Source of the DNA: Gemmatimonadota bacterium
GTDB taxonomy: Bacteria > Gemmatimonadota > Gemmatimonadetes > Palauibacterales > Palauibacteraceae
Length of the DNA stretch: 6,194 nt
Direction: 5' to 3'
NCBI GenBank assembly: GCA_013042495.1
Contig: JABDQB010000011.1
Coordinates: 1-6,194 of the forward strand
Position numbers and translations under genes: made by a program. Position 1 is the stretch's first letter. Each line of letters begins with the position of its first letter. Of this stretch, positions 1-6,194 are shown one piece after another. Below the pieces are notes generated by a model. The model made no database searches. It saw only the letters and a program-made list of their open reading frames with translations, and was not told where the DNA came from.

Positions 1-1331
1 GTGCGGCCCTGCTGCTCCACCCAGGTGAAATATTTCAGGTTGTGGATCGCCTTTCGATCCGGATAGGTCAGCTCGCGCACGTGATCCGTCGTCACGCCCA
101 GGAGTCGTCGTTCGAAGTCGACTTCCGCCGTGACGGGGTCGTAGTCGCCGTGTTCCGCGCTCAGCTCCTCGAGCCGCGTATGATAAAGGCATACCGAGTC
201 GGTGAACGACGTAAGCAGAATGTCATTTTCGTCGAGATCGAACCAGCGAGCCGTCTTGATCGCGGCGATCAGGTTGCCGATCGACGATATGCCGAGCAGA
301 GGCAGCTCGTGCACGTCCCGCTCCGGTACTCCGCGCCCGAGCAGGACGTCCCGGCCCGCCGGTTCGTTGAACAGGCGGAGCAGCCGCATCGTGGACTCGT
401 CGTCGACGGCCGCCACCATGTCGGTGTTGCGGGCGTTGTGGATCCACGGGACGTGCTTGTCTCCGATGCCCTCGATCCGGTGCCCTCCGAATCCTGTGTG
501 CAGAAGGGTGGGACACTGCAGAGCCTCGGCGGCCGTGATCCGGCAGCCCGGGTTCCGCTGCTTCAGGTAGTCGCCTGCACCGAGCGTGCCGGCTGATCCG
601 GTCGCGCTGACCCAGGCCGCGAGCCGGTCCGCCGGTCCGGACAGCCGCTCGAACGCCGACTGCACGGCCGGTCCGGTCACACCGTAGTGCCACAGGTAGT
701 TCCCGAATTCCTCGAACTGGTTGAATACCACTACTTCCGGGCGTGCCCGCCGAATCTCCCAGCACGCGTCGAAGATCTCCTTCACGTTGCTTTCGCACCC
801 GGGCGTCGCGATGATCTCGGCGCCCATGCGTTCGAGCCACTCGAAGCGCTCACGGCTCATTTCCTCGGGGAGGATCGCGATGGATGAGCAGCCGAGAAGC
901 GTGCTGTCGAACACGCCACCTCGACAGTAGTTGCCGGTCGAAGGCCAGACGGCGTGATTGGACGTGGGATCGAATGCGCCGGTGACAAGACGGGGGACCA
1001 GGCAGCCGAAAGCGGCACCTACCTTGTGTGCCCCCGTGGGGAAACGCTCGCCGACGAGTCCGATGATGCGCGCCGGCACTCCCGTCAGCTCGGACGGAAT
1101 CTCGAGAGCGTTGACCTCGCCGAATCCGCCCGAGCCCCGATGATTGCGCCACGTGATGCGGAACAGGTTCAGCGGATCGGGCGTGTCCATGTCCAGATCG
1201 ACCAGCGCCTCCGAAACGGCCGGGTGTACGGTGGAAGGGTCCCTCTGCTGCGCCAGCGTGGGAATCAGCACGCCGAGCTCGCGGCACCGCGTCACCGCGC
1301 GTTCGCGGACGGCCGCGTCGACGATCTTCAT
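1..1331 (-). CDS. Fold-type II PLP-dependent enzyme, putative ammonia-lyase-like (3' partial)
   Basis: This frame stays open for 443 codons from ATG 1331 to the left edge without a stop, so the C-terminus is missing. The protein belongs to the cysteine synthase/threonine dehydratase/tryptophan synthase beta superfamily. FPTGAHK at 97-103 carries the expected Schiff-base lysine K103, with a His-Lys pair as in TrpB. STGN at 131-134 is the asparagine loop, and ATGSAGTLGAG at 243-253 is the glycine loop that holds the PLP phosphate. GHRIEGIGDKHVP at 283-295 resembles the cysteine synthase substrate/cofactor stretch, and TSFTDS at 374-379 may contact the pyridine nitrogen. At least 60 further residues follow (about 384-443), longer than a simple cysteine synthase. 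The ATG overlaps the ssnA stop (ATGA) and has a good RBS. Family members do beta-elimination or replacement; in this operon a lyase acting on an amino acid from ring breakdown, comparable to YgeX (2,3-diaminopropionate ammonia-lyase), is plausible but inferred. It does not look like YgeX itself. The superfamily is secure, the reaction unknown. Confidence 0.88.
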   Translation of the reverse strand, partial: MKIVDAAVRERAVTRCRELGVLIPTLAQQRDPSTVHPAVSEALVDLDMDTPDPLNLFRITWRNHRGSGGFGEVNALEIPSELTGVPARIIGLVGERFPTGAHKVGAAFGCLVPRLVTGAFDPTSNHAVWPSTGNYCRGGVFDSTLLGCSSIAILPEEMSRERFEWLERMGAEIIATPGCESNVKEIFDACWEIRRARPEVVVFNQFEEFGNYLWHYGVTGPAVQSAFERLSGPADRLAAWVSATGSAGTLGAGDYLKQRNPGCRITAAEALQCPTLLHTGFGGHRIEGIGDKHVPWIHNARNTDMVAAVDDESTMRLLRLFNEPAGRDVLLGRGVPERDVHELPLLGISSIGNLIAAIKTARWFDLDENDILLTSFTDSVCLYHTRLEELSAEHGDYDPVTAEVDFERRLLGVTTDHVRELTYPDRKAIHNLKYFTWVEQQGR

Positions 1332-2719
1332 CGGAGGCTCTCCTTGCTTGCGTCGGCCGACGGGCCGAGGAACGGCGTGTTCCAGCTGAGCTCATGAAAG
1401 CGCGCCCATAGGGCCCCGGACAGGACCCGGGCTTCGGAGGCCAGGCCGGCGGGATCCAGTGTCGTGTGCCTGAAATCGTCCAGGACGACCCGGCCTCTGG
1501 CCACCGTGTGCCGCACTGGCGCCTCGGAGGACCCGTACACCAGGTGCCCGAACCAGTTCTCGGACCCGAGAAAAGTCGGCGGTGAACTGTCGATCGCGAT
1601 CACGTCGGCCGGGGCGCCGGGAACGAGCTGGCCAAGCAGCGGTTCGTCCAGGAAGCGACCGGCCACGCGGGAGTTCGTGGCCAGGAGCCGGGGTACGGTC
1701 TCGAAGCCCAGGGTCGGATCCTCCGCCCCCCCCCGCAAGCCGAGAAACGCGAAGCGCAGCGCCCGCAGGACCGCGGAAGACATGCCATCGGTGCCCAGGC
1801 CGATCGCGCATCCGTGGCCGGCGGCCCGCGGGATGTCCAGGCGCCCCACGCCGTTGTTGGCGTTGGACTCCGGGTTGTGAATGATGGTCGATCCCGCAGC
1901 CGCCACCCGGTCGTAGTCCTCGTCCTCGACGTGGATGCCATGGGCGAGAAGCGCTCGATCGTCCAGCAGCCCGTGCCGCTGCAAGCGCTGGACGGGCGTG
2001 GCACCGAACGTCTCGCGGGAAAACCGGTCGTCCACGGGGTGCTCCGCCACGTGGATGTGCACTCCCGTGCCCGGCGGGCGACTCTCGGCGACCGTATCCA
2101 GCGTAGCCTCGGAAATCGTGAAGCTGGCGTGCAGGCCGAACACGCCTCGAATCCGGGGATCGTCGATGTGCGCGCGCAAGAAGCCGAGGTTCTCCGCAAT
2201 TCCCGCCGCCGTTCCTTCCGGCCCGTTTCGGTCGGTCACCTCGTAGCAGAGCACGGCCGAGATTCCGGCGGCGTTCACCGCGCCGGCAACCAGGTCGAGG
2301 CTGCCATCGATGAACGAAGGGGACGCGTGGTGGTCGAACACCGTGGTGCATCCCCACCGCACGCAGTCCGCCGCCGACAGCAGGGCGGAGAGGCGGACCG
2401 CGTCCGCGTCGAGGGCCCTATCCAGCCGCCACCAAAGCCGATCGAGGACCGCCGGGAAGTCGAGCATTTCGACGCCCGGATCGAGCCCGCGCGCCAGGGC
2501 CGAATAGAAATGATGGTGCAGGTTCACGAGTCCGGGGAGAATGAGCCCGCGGCCCGCATCGAGGTACCGCGCCGCGGGGTAGGCCGCCCGGATCTCGGCC
2601 TCCGGGCCGACGGCGACGATCCGATCGCCCTCGCAGGCCACGGCGCCCTCGGAGATCACGGTGGGGTCTTCCCAGCCGGTGACTACGTGTCCGTTGCCGA
2701 GTACGATCGCCCCGCTCAC
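1328..2719 (-). CDS. ssnA: SsnA-type aminohydrolase (amidohydrolase superfamily)
   Basis: A 463-residue cytoplasmic metal hydrolase of the SsnA group, related to guanine deaminase and chlorohydrolases. It matches E. coli SsnA as I recall it through: the metal HxH at 68-70 followed by FYSALARG; LWWRLDRALD at 95-104; FDHHASPSFIDGS at 128-140; TDRN at 162-165; HIHVAE at 221-226 (H223 metal, E226 catalytic by analogy); AHG at 259-261 (H260 metal); HNPESNANN at 281-289; and LGTDG at 308-312 (D311 metal). All expected ligands are present and the length is normal. The GTG start overlaps the upstream stop (GTGA), and the stop overlaps the next start (ATGA). E. coli ssnA also lies next to ygfK, which supports the assignment. 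The true substrate is not established; hydrolysis of an amino- or imino-purine derivative, or of its ring-opened product, is the natural guess. A run of nine G falls at codons 329-332 and the frame is intact across it. Confidence 0.92.
   Translation of the reverse strand: MSGAIVLGNGHVVTGWEDPTVISEGAVACEGDRIVAVGPEAEIRAAYPAARYLDAGRGLILPGLVNLHHHFYSALARGLDPGVEMLDFPAVLDRLWWRLDRALDADAVRLSALLSAADCVRWGCTTVFDHHASPSFIDGSLDLVAGAVNAAGISAVLCYEVTDRNGPEGTAAGIAENLGFLRAHIDDPRIRGVFGLHASFTISEATLDTVAESRPPGTGVHIHVAEHPVDDRFSRETFGATPVQRLQRHGLLDDRALLAHGIHVEDEDYDRVAAAGSTIIHNPESNANNGVGRLDIPRAAGHGCAIGLGTDGMSSAVLRALRFAFLGLRGGAEDPTLGFETVPRLLATNSRVAGRFLDEPLLGQLVPGAPADVIAIDSSPPTFLGSENWFGHLVYGSSEAPVRHTVARGRVVLDDFRHTTLDPAGLASEARVLSGALWARFHELSWNTPFLGPSADASKESLR
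1340..1345 (-). promoter_or_regulatory. Ribosome binding site AAGGAG for the PLP enzyme gene
   Basis: A strong AAGGAG lies 8 nt before the ATG at 1331, within the end of ssnA. Together with the ATGA overlap (ATG 1331-1329, TGA 1330-1328) it fixes the start of the last gene and shows independent ribosome recruitment plus coupling. Confidence 0.8.
1726..1734. repeat. Nine-base homopolymer (C9 on +, G9 on coding strand) inside ssnA
   Basis: The tract encodes part of R329-G330-G331-A332 of the SsnA-like protein. The reading frame is correct on both sides, since family motifs lie upstream and downstream in one frame. Such tracts are prone to slippage and to sequencing indels. Confidence 0.85.
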
Positions 2720-4134
2720 GGGCTCACCATCGTTTCACGCTTTACCCTTCTGCCGAACCCGGGCGGGCCAAATGTCTCCCGACCCTCGGCGCCGCGGTTG
2801 AACACACGCGTGCCTCGCACGAAGGTAGCGGTGACTCGGCCCGTGAGTGTCCTTCCCTCGAACGGCGTGTACCGGTTCAGGTTGTGCATGTCCTCGCTAC
2901 TCACCGTCCACGACGCATCCTCGTCGATCACCGCCAGGTCGGCGTCGAAGCCGGGCGCGAGGGCACCCTTGCGTGAATCGACTCCGAAGAAGGACGCAGG
3001 GGCCGAGGCGACGAGCTCGACAAGCCGGGCGAGCCCGATCCTGCCCTTTCGGTATCCCTCGGAGTACAGGTAGGGCAAGAGAAGCTCTACCCCTGGGACA
3101 CCTCCGTAGTCCGTCCAGATCGAGCCCGTGTGCTTTTCCCCCGGCCACTCCCCGGCCGCGTGATCGGTGGCCACGTGCTGGATGTCCCCGTTCGCGATCC
3201 CGAGCCACAAGCGTTCCCTGTCGGCGTCCGTCTTCACGACGGGGGCCGTCTTGAGGAGCGCTCCCTGGGCCGCGAGGTCTTCCCGAGTGAACTCGAGAAA
3301 ATGCGGGCAGGTCTCCCCGGACAACGGAAGCCCCTCGCCGTGGGCCGACGCTATGATGTCAAGCGCTTCTCCGGCCCCCACGTGCACGACGTGCACCCGG
3401 GCCCCGGTTCGCCGGCAGAGGTCCCTGAGCGTGGAAACCGCCGAGACCTCTCCCGCGGCGGGGCGGGAGTCCGCGTAGTCGAGCGGGGTGTTCGCGCCTT
3501 CAGAGATCAGTCGCTCCGTCAGCGCGAGCACCAGTCCTCGATCTTCCGCGTGCACGCCGACGGGGATGCCCAGCCTTCGGGTCTCGCGCAGGACTTCCTC
3601 GATCCGGTCCGCCTCGAGATCCCGGAACGTCTCCATGCCACTGAGCATGTAGACCTTGATCGCTCCCACCCCCTCGGAAACGACCTGCTCCAGGCCGGCG
3701 ATCCAATCCGGCTGGTCCATCGAGTTGGCGGATACCCCTCCCCAGAGCATGAAGTCCACGTGCGCTTTCGGCTCGATCACGGCCAGCTTGGCCTCGAGAT
3801 TCGCGCGACACGTGACCGGGGGCAGGGAAGTGCATGGCATGTCCACGACGCAGGTCACGCCCCCTGCGGCCGCCGATCGAGTTCCGGACGCAAAGTTCTC
3901 GCGGTGCGTGAAGCCGGGGTCATCGAAATGAACGTGACCATCGACGGCGCCGGGAATCACGAGCTGGTCTTGCAGGTCGATTCGTCGTTCGCCGGCCTCG
4001 CCGGGCCGCTCATCGACCCGGGCCACGGCGGCGATCTTCTCGCCCTCGATCAGGATGTCCGCGGGGACGGTGTCGGGTCCGTTTCCGGTCGCGACGTCCG
4101 CCGGAACGCGCAGGTTCACCAGTCGCGTGCGCAC
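2716..4134 (-). CDS. Dihydroorotase/allantoinase/hydantoinase-type cyclic amidohydrolase
   Basis: A 472-residue metal-dependent amidohydrolase expected to open a cyclic ureide or imide ring (dihydroorotase, allantoinase and hydantoinase reactions are all of this type) in the cytoplasm. The family's binuclear site is complete: DGHVHF (H67, H69), a lysine at K160 in GAIKVYM that would be carbamylated, H195 in GVHAED, H251 in VVHVG, and D324 in VATDHA. The loop DDPGFTHRE after HxH and DMPCTSLPP at 98-106 resemble dihydroorotase and allantoinase more than D-hydantoinase. The length is usual for the family. The start is GTG at 4134, directly after the ygfK-like stop and served by AGGAGA; the 3' end overlaps the next start by 4 nt. 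The position between ygfK and ssnA argues for a purine-derived ring opening rather than pyrimidine synthesis, in the role HyuA would play in E. coli. That role is inferred, and dihydroorotase or allantoinase activity cannot be excluded from sequence. Confidence 0.9.
   Translation of the reverse strand: MRTRLVNLRVPADVATGNGPDTVPADILIEGEKIAAVARVDERPGEAGERRIDLQDQLVIPGAVDGHVHFDDPGFTHRENFASGTRSAAAGGVTCVVDMPCTSLPPVTCRANLEAKLAVIEPKAHVDFMLWGGVSANSMDQPDWIAGLEQVVSEGVGAIKVYMLSGMETFRDLEADRIEEVLRETRRLGIPVGVHAEDRGLVLALTERLISEGANTPLDYADSRPAAGEVSAVSTLRDLCRRTGARVHVVHVGAGEALDIIASAHGEGLPLSGETCPHFLEFTREDLAAQGALLKTAPVVKTDADRERLWLGIANGDIQHVATDHAAGEWPGEKHTGSIWTDYGGVPGVELLLPYLYSEGYRKGRIGLARLVELVASAPASFFGVDSRKGALAPGFDADLAVIDEDASWTVSSEDMHNLNRYTPFEGRTLTGRVTATFVRGTRVFNRGAEGRETFGPPGFGRRVKRETMVSP
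2723..2728 (-). promoter_or_regulatory. Weak ribosome binding site (GGTGAG) and GTGA stop-start overlap for ssnA
   Basis: GGTGAG lies only about 3-4 nt before the GTG at 2719, a poor Shine-Dalgarno. The GTG shares its TG with the TGA stop of the upstream gene (2718-2716), so termination-reinitiation probably drives translation. An in-frame TGA at 2737-2735 rules out a start further upstream, which fixes GTG 2719 as the most upstream possible start. Confidence 0.55.
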
Positions 4135-4135
4135 G

Positions 4136-6194
4136 TCAGGTCTCCTGGCGGCCGGCCGGGTTCACCGGGTTCGATCGTGCGGACCCGTAAATCGCGTCCC
4201 AGGCCGTGCGCATACGCCACAGGCGCGCCGTGTCGAGCGGCTGGGCGTCAGGTGCCACAGAGCCACCGAGGATCTGCATGGGGCTCCAGGACAACTCGAG
4301 GCGCATGTCACCCGCGTCGAGGTAGGCCCAGTTGGCGGATTCGTCCACCACCAGGCCGAGGACGCGTCCGCCGAGGCGTGCCCTGAGCTCTCCTCCGGAG
4401 TGCCAGAATCCGTCATCCTCCGATTGCTGGAACGCCCCCTCGGACAAGAAGACGCGCTCCTTCACCCGGAAGGGGGCACCGTGCTCCGGGCAGTAGACCT
4501 CGCAGTTGGAGCACTCGTTGCAGCCCCCGGCATACAGTGCCAGCTGGTGCGCCTCCGCAATCGAGAAACCGGATCCCGGGGTTAGTGACAGGCCGCCCGG
4601 TCCGGGACCGACCACGTGGGTTTCGAGGCTCTGGGGCACGGCGTCATAGGCGAAAATCGCGTCGTTGGGACACGCCGAGACACACAGATCGCAGTTGATG
4701 CAGTCGTACAGCTCGAGAACGCTATCGATACTTCGTGGGGCCTTCGAGTTGGCGACAGCGTGATACCGCCGCTCGTTCACCAGCAGGGGGACGACATCTC
4801 TTCCGTTCAGCAAGCCCGCCCGCCGGGTCACGCGTCGGACGGTGCTCTCGGGATCCAGTCCGGCGGTCGACGCTTCCGCGCGAATGGCCTCGGGAAGCGC
4901 ATCTGGTTCCGATGATGCCAGAGCACGCAGACCGTCCGCGGCTCCGGGTGCAAGATCTCCGGACAACTCGGCGACGGCCTCCCCTCCGTGTCCGCCGGCG
5001 GTCAGGACGTAGGCCTCCCGCGAGGTGACTCCGATTCGCTTCATCTCGCGGCCGAGGCTCTTCAGGTAGCCGGGCAGGCGGCCGAACCCGCCCTGCTTCA
5101 GCAAGTCCGTACACGTCGTCACCGGCACCATTCCGCAGGCTACGGCAGCCGGAAAGTTCTTCACATCGATACCGGCCGAAAAGGAGACCGGGAAATCGAA
5201 ACCGAGGTCCTCCCGGAACCTCTGCATCAGGTTCATCGATATGACGTGCAGGGGCGCACCCGACACGTACATCCAGGGATCCGCCTGCGTGGGGAAGACA
5301 CCGTCGTCGTTCCGGACCACGAGCGTATTGGTGAACTTGGCGCCGATCGTCGTCCCTCTTCGCTCTGCGACCTTCCGGAGACGACGCAGGATCCCCATTC
5401 CATCTTCATACTGGAGGTCCACGTCGAAGGCCTCTCGGCTCAGCCCGAGGTGGTGATAGCCGAGCCGATCGTGAAGGATCTCGCGGACCGCCTCGAAGCC
5501 GAGAAGCGTGGGGTTCAGCTTGATGATGACGTGGAGACCGAGTTCCTCGAGCAGATACCTCGAGATGGACTCGATCTGGTCGGCCGGGCACCCGTGGAAC
5601 GTCGAAAGAGTGACGCAGTCGGAGATCGGGTCTGACGGCTCGAGGCCGGCGAACCGGGCCAGGTCTCCGGTCAGCTCCGACCTCAGGTCGTCGAACAGCT
5701 CCCGGGGCTCGAGCAGTCCGCGCACGAAGCCGGTGACTTTGTCCCCGCGGATTCCCTCCAGGTCGTACCCGACGCTGATGTCGAACACGGTGTCCAGGCC
5801 GTGGTCGGTGGGGAAGCGACCAAACGCGCGCGTCTCCTTGAGGATCTCGATCAGGTACGCGGCTTTGGCGTACTCGCGCAGGGACTCCTGCACCCTGAGC
5901 TCCTGCGACCACTCGACGTTGAAACCGATGTTGGGCGCGTGGATACAGGGGCGCGGGATATCGAGCGCGTCGTTCACCTGGACGGTCTTGAGCTCGATGA
6001 TGCGGCTTCCCGCGAGCCAGGCGAGCACGATGTTCTGGGCGAGCTGCGTGTGCGGGCCCGCGGCGGGACCCACGGGAGTCGCGGCCCGCCGGGAAAAGTG
6101 CACGGCCGAGAAGTCCAGGGACGCGTCGGGTATCCACCACTTCCGTTCCGGGAGGTCGAACACCGCCCCCGAGTTCTCGAACTCACTACACATC
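4136..6194 (-). CDS. ygfK: YgfK-like flavin/Fe-S oxidoreductase, short form without the GltD module (5' partial)
   Basis: Putative cytoplasmic reductase related to E. coli YgfK (annotated as a 'putative selenate reductase' subunit and tied by context to purine catabolism). Residues are numbered from the first Met in the window, at 6193. Residues 39-50 (TPVGPAAGPHTQ), 67-72 (ELKTVQ), 195-203 (TLSTFHGCP), 225-231 (KLNPTLL) and 361-369 (CTDLLKQGG) match what I recall of the YgfK N-terminal domain, which resembles the dihydroorotate/dihydropyrimidine dehydrogenase flavin barrel. Two 4Fe-4S sites of the form CxxCxxCxxxCP follow, at C498/C501/C504/C508 and C558/C561/C564/C568. The tail (about 570-640) also resembles the YgfK C-terminus. 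E. coli YgfK is about 1030 residues and carries a GltD-like FAD/NADPH module between these parts; here only about 100 unassigned residues (395-495) join them. The Met at 6193 is probably internal: residues 1-20 align with YgfK from about residue 23, so the start lies off the window. First gene seen of the operon, 1 nt from the next. The family is clear; the substrate is unknown. Confidence 0.9.
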   Translation of the reverse strand, partial: MCSEFENSGAVFDLPERKWWIPDASLDFSAVHFSRRAATPVGPAAGPHTQLAQNIVLAWLAGSRIIELKTVQVNDALDIPRPCIHAPNIGFNVEWSQELRVQESLREYAKAAYLIEILKETRAFGRFPTDHGLDTVFDISVGYDLEGIRGDKVTGFVRGLLEPRELFDDLRSELTGDLARFAGLEPSDPISDCVTLSTFHGCPADQIESISRYLLEELGLHVIIKLNPTLLGFEAVREILHDRLGYHHLGLSREAFDVDLQYEDGMGILRRLRKVAERRGTTIGAKFTNTLVVRNDDGVFPTQADPWMYVSGAPLHVISMNLMQRFREDLGFDFPVSFSAGIDVKNFPAAVACGMVPVTTCTDLLKQGGFGRLPGYLKSLGREMKRIGVTSREAYVLTAGGHGGEAVAELSGDLAPGAADGLRALASSEPDALPEAIRAEASTAGLDPESTVRRVTRRAGLLNGRDVVPLLVNERRYHAVANSKAPRSIDSVLELYDCINCDLCVSACPNDAIFAYDAVPQSLETHVVGPGPGGLSLTPGSGFSIAEAHQLALYAGGCNECSNCEVYCPEHGAPFRVKERVFLSEGAFQQSEDDGFWHSGGELRARLGGRVLGLVVDESANWAYLDAGDMRLELSWSPMQILGGSVAPDAQPLDTARLWRMRTAWDAIYGSARSNPVNPAGRQET
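4141..4146 (-). promoter_or_regulatory. Ribosome binding site AGGAGA for the cyclic amidohydrolase gene
   Basis: AGGAGA on the minus strand lies about 7 nt before the GTG at 4134, inside the last codons of the ygfK-like gene. It supports the GTG start, and the 1-nt intergenic gap suggests translation continues across the junction. Confidence 0.7.

Noticed and set aside
42..596. Plus-strand open frame of 184 codons near the left edge
   Set aside because: Antisense to the conserved PLP enzyme, with no motif and no convincing RBS.
624..679. Repeated CCGGTCC/GGTCCGG units that suggest an inverted repeat or operator
   Set aside because: They fall inside the PLP gene, encode ordinary Ser-Gly-Pro-Ala/Thr-Gly-Pro codons and reflect GC-rich codon use, with no regular spacing.
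223..1395. Two minus-strand open frames (223-840 and 850-1395) that could be taken for separate genes
   Set aside because: They are Arg/Ala/Gly-rich out-of-frame readings of the PLP enzyme gene, whose own frame is continuous from 1331 to the left edge and holds the PLP motifs.
1814..3073. Long plus-strand open frame of 419 codons
   Set aside because: It lies antisense to ssnA and the amidohydrolase gene, both of which show complete family motifs. The translation has no recognisable motif, and such shadow frames are common in GC-rich DNA.
3130..4386. Long plus-strand open frame of 418 codons
   Set aside because: Antisense to the amidohydrolase and the 3' end of the ygfK-like gene. Its composition is that of a shadow frame, and it crosses a junction between two real genes.
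5406..6140. Minus-strand open frame of 244 codons within the ygfK-like gene
   Set aside because: An Arg/Pro-rich out-of-frame shadow; the overlapping frame carries the YgfK motifs.
1..6194. tRNA, rRNA, CRISPR, insertion sequence, riboswitch, terminator or selenocysteine TGA
   Set aside because: Coding sequence fills the window with gaps of at most 1 nt. I saw no repeat arrays, no hairpin followed by a T run, and no in-frame TGA within any of the four genes.

Overview
The window is a GC-rich, gene-dense stretch of a bacterial chromosome. Codon third positions are mostly G or C, there are no non-coding gaps, and there are no mobile elements or RNA genes. Nothing in it fixes the species; a free-living high-GC bacterium is the most I would say.

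All real genes lie on the minus strand and form one tightly packed operon, read from right to left. (1) 6194-4136: a YgfK-type flavin/iron-sulfur oxidoreductase, missing about 20 N-terminal residues beyond the right edge. (2) 4134-2716: a dihydroorotase/allantoinase/hydantoinase-type cyclic amidohydrolase. (3) 2719-1328: an SsnA-type aminohydrolase. (4) 1331-1: a fold-type II PLP enzyme, open for 443 codons and running off the left edge without a stop. Junctions 1/2, 2/3 and 3/4 are a 1-nt gap, a GTGA overlap and an ATGA overlap, so the four genes are probably co-transcribed and translationally coupled. The promoter must lie beyond 6194 and the terminator beyond position 1.

The combination of ygfK, a cyclic amidohydrolase, ssnA and a PLP enzyme resembles the E. 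coli ygeW-ygeX-ygeY-hyuA...ygfK-ssnA-xdhD region. Related clusters in gut bacteria have been linked to anaerobic urate/purine breakdown. By analogy (inference), the YgfK-like protein would reduce a purine-derived ring, the two amidohydrolase-superfamily enzymes would open or deaminate it, and the PLP enzyme would act on an amino acid-like product.

Three things differ from E. coli. The YgfK-like protein has no GltD-like FAD/NADPH module. The ring-opening enzyme looks like a dihydroorotase/allantoinase rather than HyuA. The PLP enzyme does not look like YgeX (2,3-diaminopropionate ammonia-lyase). The window may therefore encode a variant of the pathway with a different electron donor and a different last step.
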